The notes below the pieces were generated by a model, which made no database searches, was not told where the DNA came from, and was given only the letters and a program-made list of their open reading frames with translations. From Saprospiraceae bacterium (GTDB lineage Bacteria > Bacteroidota > Bacteroidia > Chitinophagales > Saprospiraceae): 64,000 nt of DNA. This document shows, piece by piece, positions 36,165-44,844 of this stretch; positions within the stretch are counted from its first letter, which is position 1; the number at the start of each line of letters is the position of its first letter. Location: positions 1-64,000 of the forward strand of contig JADJJU010000014.1 of the NCBI GenBank assembly GCA_016706365.1. The letters are read 5' to 3'. A program made the position numbers and the translations under genes.

Positions 36165-37272
36165 TCATTCCCTGCTCATCATTGCATACAACGCAAAACT
36201 TCCCAGCCAATGCCCCCCTTCATAGCTATCTTCCAATAAATTAGGCAATGAAAATTGAATGTGGTCATTGGCGATCTTATGCAGGTGCGACCATTCAGGA
36301 TGATCCGCTGCTATAATATTGAGGCACCAGGCCCGGCTGGAAAGTGAGACAATCCAGGTGAACCAATTTTCCATCTGTACGATCAGACACGTTTGCAGGT
36401 TCCAGATTAAATTCAGTTTCTAATAACTCTGGCATGAAGTTTTTGATCCATGATCCAAATTCTGATGGTTTGAGAACTTTTTTCATCAGAGCAGCTTCCT
36501 CCAGACAAGGTGAAAGAAAATCAAATCCGCTTGGTTCCCATCCGAGGGGGCAGCCTTTATCCTTCAGATAAAAGAAACGACTACGCGCTTCGATACTGTT
36601 CTGAAGAGAACTGTCAGCAGTGACAATTGCAAAATCCAGGGCCAGCCGCAATCCGAATGCTGTATTACTGTGTTCTCCTACCCGGATCGGATAAAGCAGT
36701 TTTGGCAGAAATGATTTATATTTTTCAGTAATCAAACTCGTTAAGGGTTTCAAATTTTGATACAATTCATTGCCCATTGGATCATCCCATTCGTGAAGTT
36801 CAGTTGCAAGTTGGAGGAGCCATGCCCAGCCATATGTTCGTTCAAAAGTACTGTTGTTGAGATCCTCAAAAAAGGCTTTTTCAATGAGAATATTTTCCGC
36901 ACTTAAATGGGTTTGCAGGATTTCTTTGATTCTTGCGGATTGAGCATTTTCAGGATATTCTTTCAGAATTCGCAATAGCATCCAATGCCCATGAACTGCT
37001 GAATGCCAGTCAAAGCACCCATAAAATGCGGGTCTCAGTGTCTTGGGTGATTTCAAATCAAGCTCAGTGCCAAGCACTTGTCCCAATTTATTCGGATATT
37101 CTTTTTGTACACAGCTTAATGGCAGTTCAAGTAATTTAGCTGCCTGGGAAGAATCCAGATGAATTAGAGGAGACGACTCATTTGTTTCCATTATAGTTGA
37201 TTCTGAATTACAGCTTTGCAGCAATATAATTCCTGTTAAAAAATAAAGAAAAACGAGTGTGCTGAGGCGCAT
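36165..37272 (-). CDS. DUF2891 lipoprotein, frameshifted
   Basis: Lipobox TGIILLQSC. DUF2891 hallmarks: RPAFYGCFDWHSAVHGHW, TYGWAWLLQLATELHEW, GEHSNTAFGLRLALDFA, GCPLGWEPSGFDFLSPC. Near 36345 the frame changes and continues to the end SYEGGHWLGSFALYAM at 36165. About 369 residues. The family resembles glycoside-hydrolase-like toroids but has no known activity. Downstream of the fhs gene, same strand, 9 bp gap. Confidence 0.85.
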
Positions 37273-37280
37273 ATTAAAAT

Positions 37281-38949
37281 TTAAAACAATCCTGAAATAT
37301 TACCATCCTCATCAATATCGATCAATTCTGCGGAAGGGATATTGGGTAGTCCCGGCATACGCATCATCTCACCAGTGATAGGAACCAGAAAGCCGGCTCC
37401 TGCAGCAATTTCAATATCTCTGACTGTCAGCGTAAAACCTGAAGGTCTTCCCAGCAGTTTAGGATTGTCGGAAAGATATTATTGTTTTTTGCTATGCACA
37501 CCGGTAATTCGTTCAAGCCCAATTTATCAATTGTCCCCAATGCTTTTTTGCATCCGGTCCATATTCGACTTCTGCGGCTCCATAGATTTTGCGGGCGATA
37601 GTTTCAATTTTTTGTTCTACCGGCCAGTTCCAGTCATAAACCGGAGTAAATCTGCTTGCGGAATTATCGACTACATCGATCACCGTTCGGGCCAGTTCTT
37701 CAGCGCCCTCGCCACCTTTTGCCCACACCTGAGCCACTACTCCTTTAACATTATGTGCAGCACAGCGATTGAGAATTGCGTCATGTTCTTCTTTAGAATC
37801 TGTCACAAAACTGTTGACAGCAATGACCGGTTCTATGCCGAAATGACGCACGTTTTCAATGTGTTTTTCCAGATTTACGAGCCCCCGCTCGACTGCTTCT
37901 GCATCCGTTTTGTTGAGATCAGCTACTGCGACTCCACCGTGATACTTCATTGCCCGAACTGTCACTACTAAAACGACGGCGGATGGAGCGAGACCTGCGC
38001 TGACACATTTAATATCCATGAATTTTTCAGCTCCAAGATCACAACCAAATCCAGCTTCAGTTACTACATAATCCGAAAGAGACAATCCCATTCTTGTAGC
38101 AATCACAGTGTTCGTTCCCTGAGCAATATTGGCAAAAGGTCCGCCGTGGATAATGGCGGGATATCCTTCCAATGTCTGTACCAAATTGGGCATGATAGCA
38201 TCTTTCAGCAAAGCTGCCATAGCTCCATTTGCTTTTAGATCTCTCGCATAAATGGGTTTTTTATCCTTGTCAAAACCGATGAAAATATTGCCCATTCTTC
38301 TCTTCAGATCATTAAGATCATTTGAAAGACAAAGAATGGCCATAATTTCTGATGCGGCAGTAATATCAAATCCGGTCTCGCGAAGGACCCCGTTGCCACT
38401 TCCTCCCATCCCGATGATCATTTTTCGCAAGGAACGGTCATTCATATCCATTACTCGTTTCCAACGAACGGTATTGGTGTCGAGGTTGAGACTGTGTTTC
38501 TTATTTTGAAGGTTATTGTCCAGCAAAGCAGAAAGCAGATTATGAGCCTTTTCAATTGCACCAAAATCACCGGTAAAATGCAGATTGATATCTTCCATAG
38601 GCAGCACCTGGGAGTAGCCACCACCTGCGGCTCCTCCTTTCATTCCAAACACGGGTCCCAGTGAGGGTTCTCTCAGGACAACAGTTGTTTTTTTACCCAC
38701 TCTGTTAAGTCCTTGTGACAATCCGATTGACATAGTGGTCTTTCCTTCACCGGCAGGAGTAGGGGAGATGGCAGACACAAGTATTAGCTTACTTTGTTTC
38801 GCTTTTTCGGTATTGATGAATTTGAGTGGAATTTTGGCTTTGTATTTTCCATAAGGTATAATATCATCTTCAGGAAGATTTAATTGTGCTGCGATCTCCC
38901 TTATATGTTTGAGTTGAATGGACTGTGCGATGTCAATATCAGAAGCCAT
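37281..38949 (-). CDS. fhs: Formate--tetrahydrofolate ligase, C-terminal frameshifts
   Basis: ATP-dependent ligase making 10-formyl-THF. P-loop region TPAGEGKTTMSIGLSQGL, REPSLGPVFGMKGGAAGGGYSQVLPMEDINLHFTGD, KCVSAGLAPSAVVLVVTVRAMKYHGG, and DVVDNSASRFTPVYDW. The frame ends early at 37513; shifted frames continue with DKLGLNELPVCIAK, DNPKLLGRPSGFTLTVRDIEIAAGAGF and GEMMRMPGLPNIP, stopping at 37281. Shifts near 37520 and 37480. About 556 residues, normal. ATG 38949 (MASDIDIAQ) is preferred over 39021. Confidence 0.93.
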
Positions 38950-39166
38950 AGAATGCTTAATTAGTTGATGTGAGATAATTGATTTCCAGCTTTGGCGGGC
39001 AAATTGATCAAAATTCATCAAATAAGAAAGAGTGAGGCTTGAATTTTGAGTTAATTTGAAGATGGAAGGAGTTTATGATACATGCTTTAAGTTAAAATAG
39101 AATACAACTTGTCCATACAATTCTCGTTTGCTTATCTTGTAACCAAATTTTGAAGAGGAGCACTGC

Positions 39167-40330
39167 ATGATATCACAGAGACAATATTTGGAGATTGGAA
39201 AAAAAGCGAAATATTATGATTCAGACATTTTGAATGTTTCTGTAAAAAGAACTTTGAATGTCTTTCAGTTTTTAAGACCTATAGTTATCATATTTTTACT
39301 TCTGGGGCTATTACCTCTCACTCTTTCCGCTATAAATGAGGACTTAATGGCTGAAAGGCCCGCCAAATTCGATACCTTAAAAGACACGGTTTGTACCGGT
39401 GAAATGATCAGATTTCATCAGGAGGTAGAAAAATGGAAAAGTAATAGCCGCTGGCGAATTACTTATGAATCTGGTGAAATCATTGACTCATTACAATACC
39501 CATTTTCATGCAAAAGGGGGGGCTGGATACAGCTAACACATATTCTCGAGATGGATGGTAAGTTGGACTCATTTAGCAGGTCGCTATTTGTGGCCACTAC
39601 ACCAGATGCGGAATTACCACAAAACCTGAGCCTTTGTGAAGGTGAGGCGGTGATATTTAATTTTCCTGAAGATGAAGAGTTCAATGTAATCTGGCAGGAT
39701 GGCTCAGAGGAGCTGAAATATGTAATTGAGAGCACTGGCAACTATGCTGTGCAAATCAGTGACAAAACAGGAAAATGTAAAATAGGCAGTAAATTTTTTG
39801 TCAAAGTACTGCCAATGCCGGAAGCAACGCTTGCCCCTGATTATTATATATGTGAAAATGAAACTATTTGGATAGAGGTCAAGGATTTGAGAAATGTTAA
39901 ATCCTTGATTTGGAATAACGGTTCAACTTTTCCGGATCCTGAAATTACAGCTCCCGGGGATTATATTGTGACTTTACAAAATGGTGTGTGTGAAACTACA
40001 TTAAGTACATTTGTACATCCTGATGATTGCCAAAGCTGTGAGTTTTATTTTGCAGAAGAACTGGATTTGAAAACCGGTACTACTGACCAGGGCTGGATTT
40101 GGAGAACAACCTGTGATGCGTATGAGGTAATCAATGCAGCCATCTTTAATCCCTGGGGTCAATCGGTTTATTTATTTAGTTTAATTGATCCCAAGCCCTG
40201 GGATGGTACTTGTGGGAATGATTATTGTCCAGCAGCTTATTACAATTATTTTGTTGATGTAGAGGTGTTGGATGAGAGAGGGGAATGGAAAAAGGAGAGA
40301 TATTCGGGGGTAATTAGGTTGGTTCGGTGA
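39167..40330 (+). CDS. T9SS type B (gliding-motility-associated C-terminal) exported protein
   Basis: 387 residues. N-terminal 38 residues then an anchor/signal helix (IVIIFLLLGLLPLTLSA). Two Ig-like/SprB-like units with the typical CLGEAVIF pattern (LSLCEGEAVIFNFPEDEEF, YYICENETIWIEV). The C-terminal domain (AAIFNPWGQSVYLFS, PKPWDGTCGN, PAAYYNYFVDVEVL, YSGVIRLVR) is the type B sorting signal. It is probably a surface adhesin-like or small filament protein. Confidence 0.78.
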   Translation: MISQRQYLEIGKKAKYYDSDILNVSVKRTLNVFQFLRPIVIIFLLLGLLPLTLSAINEDLMAERPAKFDTLKDTVCTGEMIRFHQEVEKWKSNSRWRITYESGEIIDSLQYPFSCKRGGWIQLTHILEMDGKLDSFSRSLFVATTPDAELPQNLSLCEGEAVIFNFPEDEEFNVIWQDGSEELKYVIESTGNYAVQISDKTGKCKIGSKFFVKVLPMPEATLAPDYYICENETIWIEVKDLRNVKSLIWNNGSTFPDPEITAPGDYIVTLQNGVCETTLSTFVHPDDCQSCEFYFAEELDLKTGTTDQGWIWRTTCDAYEVINAAIFNPWGQSVYLFSLIDPKPWDGTCGNDYCPAAYYNYFVDVEVLDERGEWKKERYSGVIRLVR

Positions 40331-40342
40331 GGAATGGAGAGA

Positions 40343-40405
40343 TGAGATATGAGATATGAGATATGAGAGATGAGGTGAAACAGCCGTTATGAGTGATGAG
40401 TGAGA
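40343..40405 (+). repeat. ATGAGATATGAG satellite with AACAGCCG
   Basis: Four copies of (A)GATATGAG followed by AGATGAGGTGAAACAGCCGT and TGAGTGATGAGTGAG. The same order of words recurs at 43405-43477 (ATGAGATATAAGATATAAG, AGATGAGATGGAACAGCCGT), also just past a plus-strand gene. Confidence 0.6.
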
Positions 40406-40524
40406 ACCGCCAAACAGCCGGGTAGGAGCGGAGAGTGTGCTCGTAGCTGGAAGCTACTCAGAGCAAGTGTGGGAAAACAGCATGCTATTGGAAACACTCA
40501 TCAAAAGGGTATTATTGAATATTG

Positions 40525-40660
40525 AGAAGGACGTCACTCTTGACATCATAGATGGCAAGAATGCCACCTTTTGCCGCTGGCAAAGGATGCCTGGGGCGCA
40601 GTGAGCAAAGCGAACCTCGACCTCACCTGGCAAGCGAAGCGACGCAAGAAGTCACCCCTT
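40525..40660. repeat. Degenerate hairpin array, copy B
   Basis: Self-complementary units separated by GTCAC/GCCACC/CTCACC words: TCTTG..CAAGA with CATC/GATG inside (40538-40560), CCTTTTGCC/GGCAAAGG (40567-40586), and GTGAGCAAAGCGAACC (around 40600-40616), then AAGCGAAGCGACGC before GTCACC. It matches the pattern of the 7.0, 43.8 and 44.7 kb elements but with decayed separators. It lies between two plus-strand genes. Confidence 0.5.
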
Positions 40661-40710
40661 AGGAATATGAAGGCTTGTTGGTATGTATAGATTTAAAAAA
40701 TAGGAGTAAA

Positions 40711-42069
40711 ATGGATTTGAGAAAGGCCGGAATATTAGTTGTGGATGATGATCCTGATGTCTTGACAGCAGTAAAATTAATGCTGAAGACTGAGGTGCAA
40801 CTAGTCCAAACAAGCAGACATCCCGAAGAGCTGCCGGCCCTCCTTGCCTCCCCCGGTATCGATTTGATATTATTGGATATGAATTTTCATTCATCTATTC
40901 ACACCGGAAATGAGGGACTCTTTTGGTTGAGAAAGATAAAGTCACTAAGGCCTGAAGTATGCGTTGTTATGATCACTGCATATGGTGATATAGACCTTGC
41001 AGTTCAATGTCTGAAGGACGGCGCTTCAGATTTCATAGTAAAGCCCTGGGACAATGAACGGATGCTTTCTACTATTAAAGAAACATTAAAAGCGAAAGGG
41101 AATCCGACTACCTCCAGGAATAATATATCATCAGAAGATCAGATAATCGGAAAAGAACTCCTGGGAGAATCTGATATTATGCAGGATATTTTCCTCAAAA
41201 TCAGGAAAGTAGCGCCCACAGATGCCAATATTCTTATACTTGGTGAAAATGGTACAGGGAAAGATCTGATTGCAAAAGCTATCCATCAGCATTCATTGCG
41301 AGCCAACAAATCCTACATTAAAGTCGATGTAGGAAGCCTTACCGAATCACTCTTTGAGAGCGAATTATTCGGACATGAAAAAGGAGCATTTACAGATGCC
41401 AGAGAGCAAAGAACAGGTAGATTTGAGTTGGGAAATGGAGGTACCTTGTTTCTGGATGAAATTGGTAATATCAAATTGCACCAACAAGCAAGATTATTGA
41501 CTGCATTGCAAAACAGGTACATTTCAAGAGTAGGTTCAAGTCTACAAATACCTATCGATATCAGGTTGATATGCGCTACTAATTTACCACTGAATGAGCT
41601 GGCGGATGAAAAGCAATTTCGTAAAGATTTAATCTACAGAATCAATACTGTAGAGATTCTGGTGCCTCCACTTCGGGACAGAGGAAAGGACGTTGAACTT
41701 CTTGCAAATCATTTCTGCAGGCAGTATGCGATCAAATATTTAAAAGGCAATATTTCAATCAGTCCCTCAGCGATTGACAAATTGAGAAGACATAACTTCC
41801 CGGGAAATGTCAGAGAATTGCAGTATGCCATGGAGAGAGCAGTAATAATGGCTGAATCAGAGACCCTGAGGGCTGAGGATATTCTATTTTCACCAATCGA
41901 GCAAAACATACCCGGGCAGGCAGAGTCTCCAATGAATTTGAATGAAATGGAGAAGCAAACTATTTTGCAGGCAATTGACAAGCATCGGGGTAATATCACA
42001 AAAGCTGCCGAAGAACTTGGTTTGACCAGAACAGCATTATACAGAAGAATGAATAAATATGGAATTTAA
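40711..42069 (+). CDS. Sigma-54-dependent NtrC-family response regulator
   Basis: 452 residues from ATG 40711 with RBS TAGGAG. Receiver domain with phospho-Asp in LILLDMNF, AAA+ domain with Walker A GENGTGKD, GAFTDA loop (Gly of GAFTGA replaced by Asp), GGTLFLDEIGN (Walker B), and a Fis HTH end (KAAEELGLTRTALYRRM). It needs sigma-54 (RpoN) and is paired with the kinase that overlaps it by 11 bp. The earlier start at 40675 is less likely. Confidence 0.92.
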   Translation: MDLRKAGILVVDDDPDVLTAVKLMLKTEVQLVQTSRHPEELPALLASPGIDLILLDMNFHSSIHTGNEGLFWLRKIKSLRPEVCVVMITAYGDIDLAVQCLKDGASDFIVKPWDNERMLSTIKETLKAKGNPTTSRNNISSEDQIIGKELLGESDIMQDIFLKIRKVAPTDANILILGENGTGKDLIAKAIHQHSLRANKSYIKVDVGSLTESLFESELFGHEKGAFTDAREQRTGRFELGNGGTLFLDEIGNIKLHQQARLLTALQNRYISRVGSSLQIPIDIRLICATNLPLNELADEKQFRKDLIYRINTVEILVPPLRDRGKDVELLANHFCRQYAIKYLKGNISISPSAIDKLRRHNFPGNVRELQYAMERAVIMAESETLRAEDILFSPIEQNIPGQAESPMNLNEMEKQTILQAIDKHRGNITKAAEELGLTRTALYRRMNKYGI

Positions 42070-43399
42070 TTCAATAGAATTCAAAGTATCAATCAGGCTT
42101 GTTCTTATTTTCGGACTTCTATGCGGAGCGGCTTATTTAGTGATTCAGGAGCAATGGACATTTGTTGTATTGATACTCCTCTTTTCCGCATGGTGGGTCT
42201 GGGAATTATTCAGAATGTTAACAAAAACGCAGGATGAGCTCAATCAATTTCTGGATTCAGTTCAGTACAGAGATTTTTCAAGGCACTTCGATGAGCGGCA
42301 TGCTCCGGAAGAATTGAAGCCTCTGAGAAAAGGATTCAATCAGATCAATTCAGCATTCAAAGTAATCAGTAAAGAAAAAGAAACACAATACCTATATCTG
42401 GCGAAAATTCTGGAGTTGGTTGACACCGGAATTTTGTCATATGAACTGGTATCAGGTGAAGTGATCTGGATGAATGAGTCGCTTAAATCTATTCTGGGAA
42501 TTCCATATTTGAAGAGTATTCAATCATTGAATCAAAGAGATCATGAGTTGTATAATGAAGTTATTTCCTTGAAAACGGGTGACAGCAAAATTGTCTCCAT
42601 TACCAAAGACTTTCAGACCCGGAAGCTCGTTTTGTCTATGACTGCATTTCATACCGATGATAAAGTTTTCAGGTTGGTGGCATTTCAGAATGTCAATGAA
42701 GCCCTGGATGAAACAGAATCACTTGCATGGCAAAAACTACTAAGCGTCATGACGCATGAAATTATGAATTCTGTTGCTCCAATTTCCTCTTTGGCCAATA
42801 CTTTAAAACTTCGTGTTGCTGAGATGTCAGCTGAATCTGAATCGGTTGCACTGGAGGACATAGAATTGGGAATTGACACCATAAGGAGACGTAGTGAAGG
42901 GCTTATGAGGTTTTCACAGGTTTACAGAAATCTAAATAAAATTGCCTCAGCGAATCTGCAACAAATTCCTGTACGGGTTTTGCTCGAGAACGTAAAACAA
43001 CTCATGTCCCCAACCTTGAATAGTAAGAATATTCAACTGGACATTCAGCAACAAGATCAAAAATTGCAATTGGAAGCTGACACAAATCTTATCGAGCAGG
43101 TATTGATTAATTTGTTGGTAAATGCCATTGAAGCAGTTCGTGATGTATCTGATCCTAAAATCATCATTTCAGCTACTTTGGGCAATCATAATAAAGTCAT
43201 CATAAAAGTGGCGGACAATGGTTCTGGAATGGCACCGGAACTATTAGATAAGATTTTCGTCCCTTTCTTTAGCACAAAAAAAAGTGGAAGCGGCATTGGA
43301 TTAAGTTTATGCAAACAAATTATGCTATTGCATAGAGGCCAGATTTTGGTTCAGTCTGTGGAAGGGAAGGGGAGTGTGTTTACATTGCAGTTTGGGTAA
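42059..43399 (+). CDS. Sensor histidine kinase (NtrB-like)
   Basis: 446 residues. Two hydrophobic segments near residues 10-45, a linker/PAS-like region (ILELVDTGILSYELVSGEVIWMN), HisKA with MTHEIMNSVAPISSLANTL, and HATPase with N box NLLVNAIEAVRD, VADNGSGM and FFSTKKSGSGIGLSLCKQIM. Overlaps the NtrC-type regulator by 11 bp, so the two are coupled. Signal unknown. Confidence 0.9.
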   Translation: MEFNSIEFKVSIRLVLIFGLLCGAAYLVIQEQWTFVVLILLFSAWWVWELFRMLTKTQDELNQFLDSVQYRDFSRHFDERHAPEELKPLRKGFNQINSAFKVISKEKETQYLYLAKILELVDTGILSYELVSGEVIWMNESLKSILGIPYLKSIQSLNQRDHELYNEVISLKTGDSKIVSITKDFQTRKLVLSMTAFHTDDKVFRLVAFQNVNEALDETESLAWQKLLSVMTHEIMNSVAPISSLANTLKLRVAEMSAESESVALEDIELGIDTIRRRSEGLMRFSQVYRNLNKIASANLQQIPVRVLLENVKQLMSPTLNSKNIQLDIQQQDQKLQLEADTNLIEQVLINLLVNAIEAVRDVSDPKIIISATLGNHNKVIIKVADNGSGMAPELLDKIFVPFFSTKKSGSGIGLSLCKQIMLLHRGQILVQSVEGKGSVFTLQFG

Positions 43400-43404
43400 A
43401 TCCA

Positions 43405-43477
43405 GATATGAGATATAAGATATAAGAGATGAGATGGAACAGCCGTTATGAGTTATGAGTGATGAATGATGAGTTAT
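43405..43477 (+). repeat. ATGAGATATAAG satellite with AACAGCCG, second copy
   Basis: Starts 6 bp after the kinase stop. Short ATGAG/ATAAG words, then AACAGCCGTTATGAGTTATG. Same word order as 40343-40405. The satellite ends where the G/C homopolymer tract starts. Confidence 0.55.
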
Positions 43478-43795
43478 GTCCCCCTCCCCGCCGTCTTCTT
43501 TTTGGTGGGGGGGCTTCTTTTGCCCCCCTTTGCGGCTCCCCCCCCTTTCGCCCCGGCGTGTCTTTCCCGGGGGGACCCTTTTTTTTTTTCCCCCCCCGCC
43601 GCCCCCGGGGGGGTCTCCTTTAGTACTTACCCCCCCCCCCCGGCCCGGGGGCTCTCCTTGCTGCTTCTTTGCCCCCTGGGTCTTTTCCCCCCAGGTTCGC
43701 CTCCCCCTTGGGCTTCTGTCCTTGGGGGCCTCCCCTTTTGCCCTTTTTTTGTTCGTTTTTTTTGGTTAATTTTTCGGGGCGGACAACAGCCAGTC
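43478..43795. other. Homopolymer-rich G/C tract, probable sequencing artefact
   Basis: About 318 bp dominated by runs of 4-14 identical C, G or T (for example long C runs near 43630) with almost no A. The composition is unlike the rest of the window and the frames it opens have no protein features. It lies between two repeat parts with strong hairpins and has the look of unreadable sequence carried into a consensus. A real biased tract cannot be excluded. Confidence 0.6.
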
Positions 43796-43814
43796 CAAAT
43801 CTCTTCTAATGGAA

Positions 43815-43941
43815 CTCGCGAAGCACATCACCTTTTTGTTTTCGAAGCGAAGCTGAAGAAAACAAAAAAAACATCACTATTTCGTGGCTTGCCCCACGAA
43901 AAGACATCACCTTGAAAGGCGGAGCCGCCGCAAGACATCAC
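43815..43941 (-). repeat. CATCAC-separated hairpin array, copy C
   Basis: CATCAC at 43826, 43872, 43905 and 43936. Unit 1: arms TTGTTTTC/GAAAACAA with tip AGC-GAA-GCT. Unit 2: TTTCGTGG/CCACGAAA. Unit 3: CTTG/CAAG around GGC-GGA-GCC. It ends 2 bp from the stop of the YdeI gene, so it is in that gene's 3' region on the minus strand. Small frames over it (ending KKTSLFRGLPHEKTSP) are best read as by-products of the repeat. Confidence 0.7.
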
Positions 43942-43943
43942 AG

Positions 43944-44522
43944 CTATCTAAATTGCTTCGGCTTAAGTTTCTGAGCGGCTAATTCGACAATTTCTTTAAT
44001 TCGGTTTTGGCGGGTCTCCGGTCGCCGGGCGAGGACAAGCCATTGAAGGATGTTTCGTTTGTCGGATTTGCTGAGATTGATAAAATATTCTTTTGCTTCA
44101 GGAGCTTTAGAAAATTCTGCCTCCAGATCATCAGGAACAATCCAGGCTTCAGCGCCGTCCAGTATATTCCAGTTTCCATTTTCTTTTGCAATCTCGATCA
44201 TCTTCCAACCGGCGGGCATGATCAGATTTTGTTTTTCCAATTTTTCTATTCGCTCCTTATTCAGTTTTGACCAGACGCTTTTAGGTTTGCGTTTGGAGAA
44301 AAATTGCATATATTTTTCTTCATCGATGGGCTTGGCTTTACTATCTATCCACCCAAAACAAAGCGCTTCTTCGACTGCCTCATCATAAGAAATAGAGCTC
44401 TTTGCTGAACTCTTTTTATAATAAACTATCCACACTGATTGTGCTTCAAGATGGTTTTTCAATAACCAGTTGCGCCATTCACTTCGGTTAGTCAGATACA
44501 ATGGTTCATCTTTTTCTTCCAT
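43944..44522 (-). CDS. YdeI/OmpD-associated family protein
   Basis: 192 residues. N-terminal WRNWLLKNHLEAQSVWIVYYKK, CFGWIDSKAKPIDEEKYMQFFSKRKPKSVWSKLNKERI is the family core, followed by the C-terminal helical part (APEAKEYFINLSKSDKRNIL, ARRPETRQNRIKEIVELA). Often annotated as bacteriocin-protection protein (YdeI); the biochemical role is unknown. Confidence 0.88.
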   Translation of the reverse strand: MEEKDEPLYLTNRSEWRNWLLKNHLEAQSVWIVYYKKSSAKSSISYDEAVEEALCFGWIDSKAKPIDEEKYMQFFSKRKPKSVWSKLNKERIEKLEKQNLIMPAGWKMIEIAKENGNWNILDGAEAWIVPDDLEAEFSKAPEAKEYFINLSKSDKRNILQWLVLARRPETRQNRIKEIVELAAQKLKPKQFR

Positions 44523-44717
44523 GTTTCAAAAATATGAAAACGATAGAAAAAAGCTAGCTTTTGCAGTTGGCTTTTGGCTATTTGGGGCAGCCTGTGATTA
44601 GAGAATAAATTTGCCAATTTAGATGTCAAATTCGATTGGAGACAACAGGAAGCTATATATATCTTGTTGCCCACACGATAAATTTGCAAATTATTAGGAC
44701 ACAAGGTTCCTTAAATA

Positions 44718-44843
44718 ACTTGCCAAGCACATCACCTTTTTGTTTTCGAAGCGAAGCTGAAGAAAACAAGAAGACATCACTTTTTCATGGTTTATACCAT
44801 GAAAAACATCACCTTGCAAGGCGTAGCCGCTGCAAGACATCAC
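44718..44843 (-). repeat. CATCAC-separated hairpin array, copy D
   Basis: CATCAC at 44730, 44775, 44807 and 44838: spacings 45, 32 and 31. Unit 1: CTTTTTGTTTTC pairs with GAAAACAAGAAG (12 bp, one G-T), tip AGC-GAA-GCT. Unit 2: TTTTTCATGG/CCATGAAAAA (10 bp, perfect). Unit 3: CTTGCA/TGCAAG around GGC-GTA-GCC. It begins 1 bp past the copA stop, on the minus strand. The ORF across it (44636-44953) is not a gene. Confidence 0.75.
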
Positions 44844-44844
44844 A

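Noticed and set aside
43466..43915. 149-aa ORF across the G/C tract and repeat
   Set aside because: It is a proline/leucine/phenylalanine low-complexity frame made by homopolymers, ending in hairpin-array sequence; no start or family signal.
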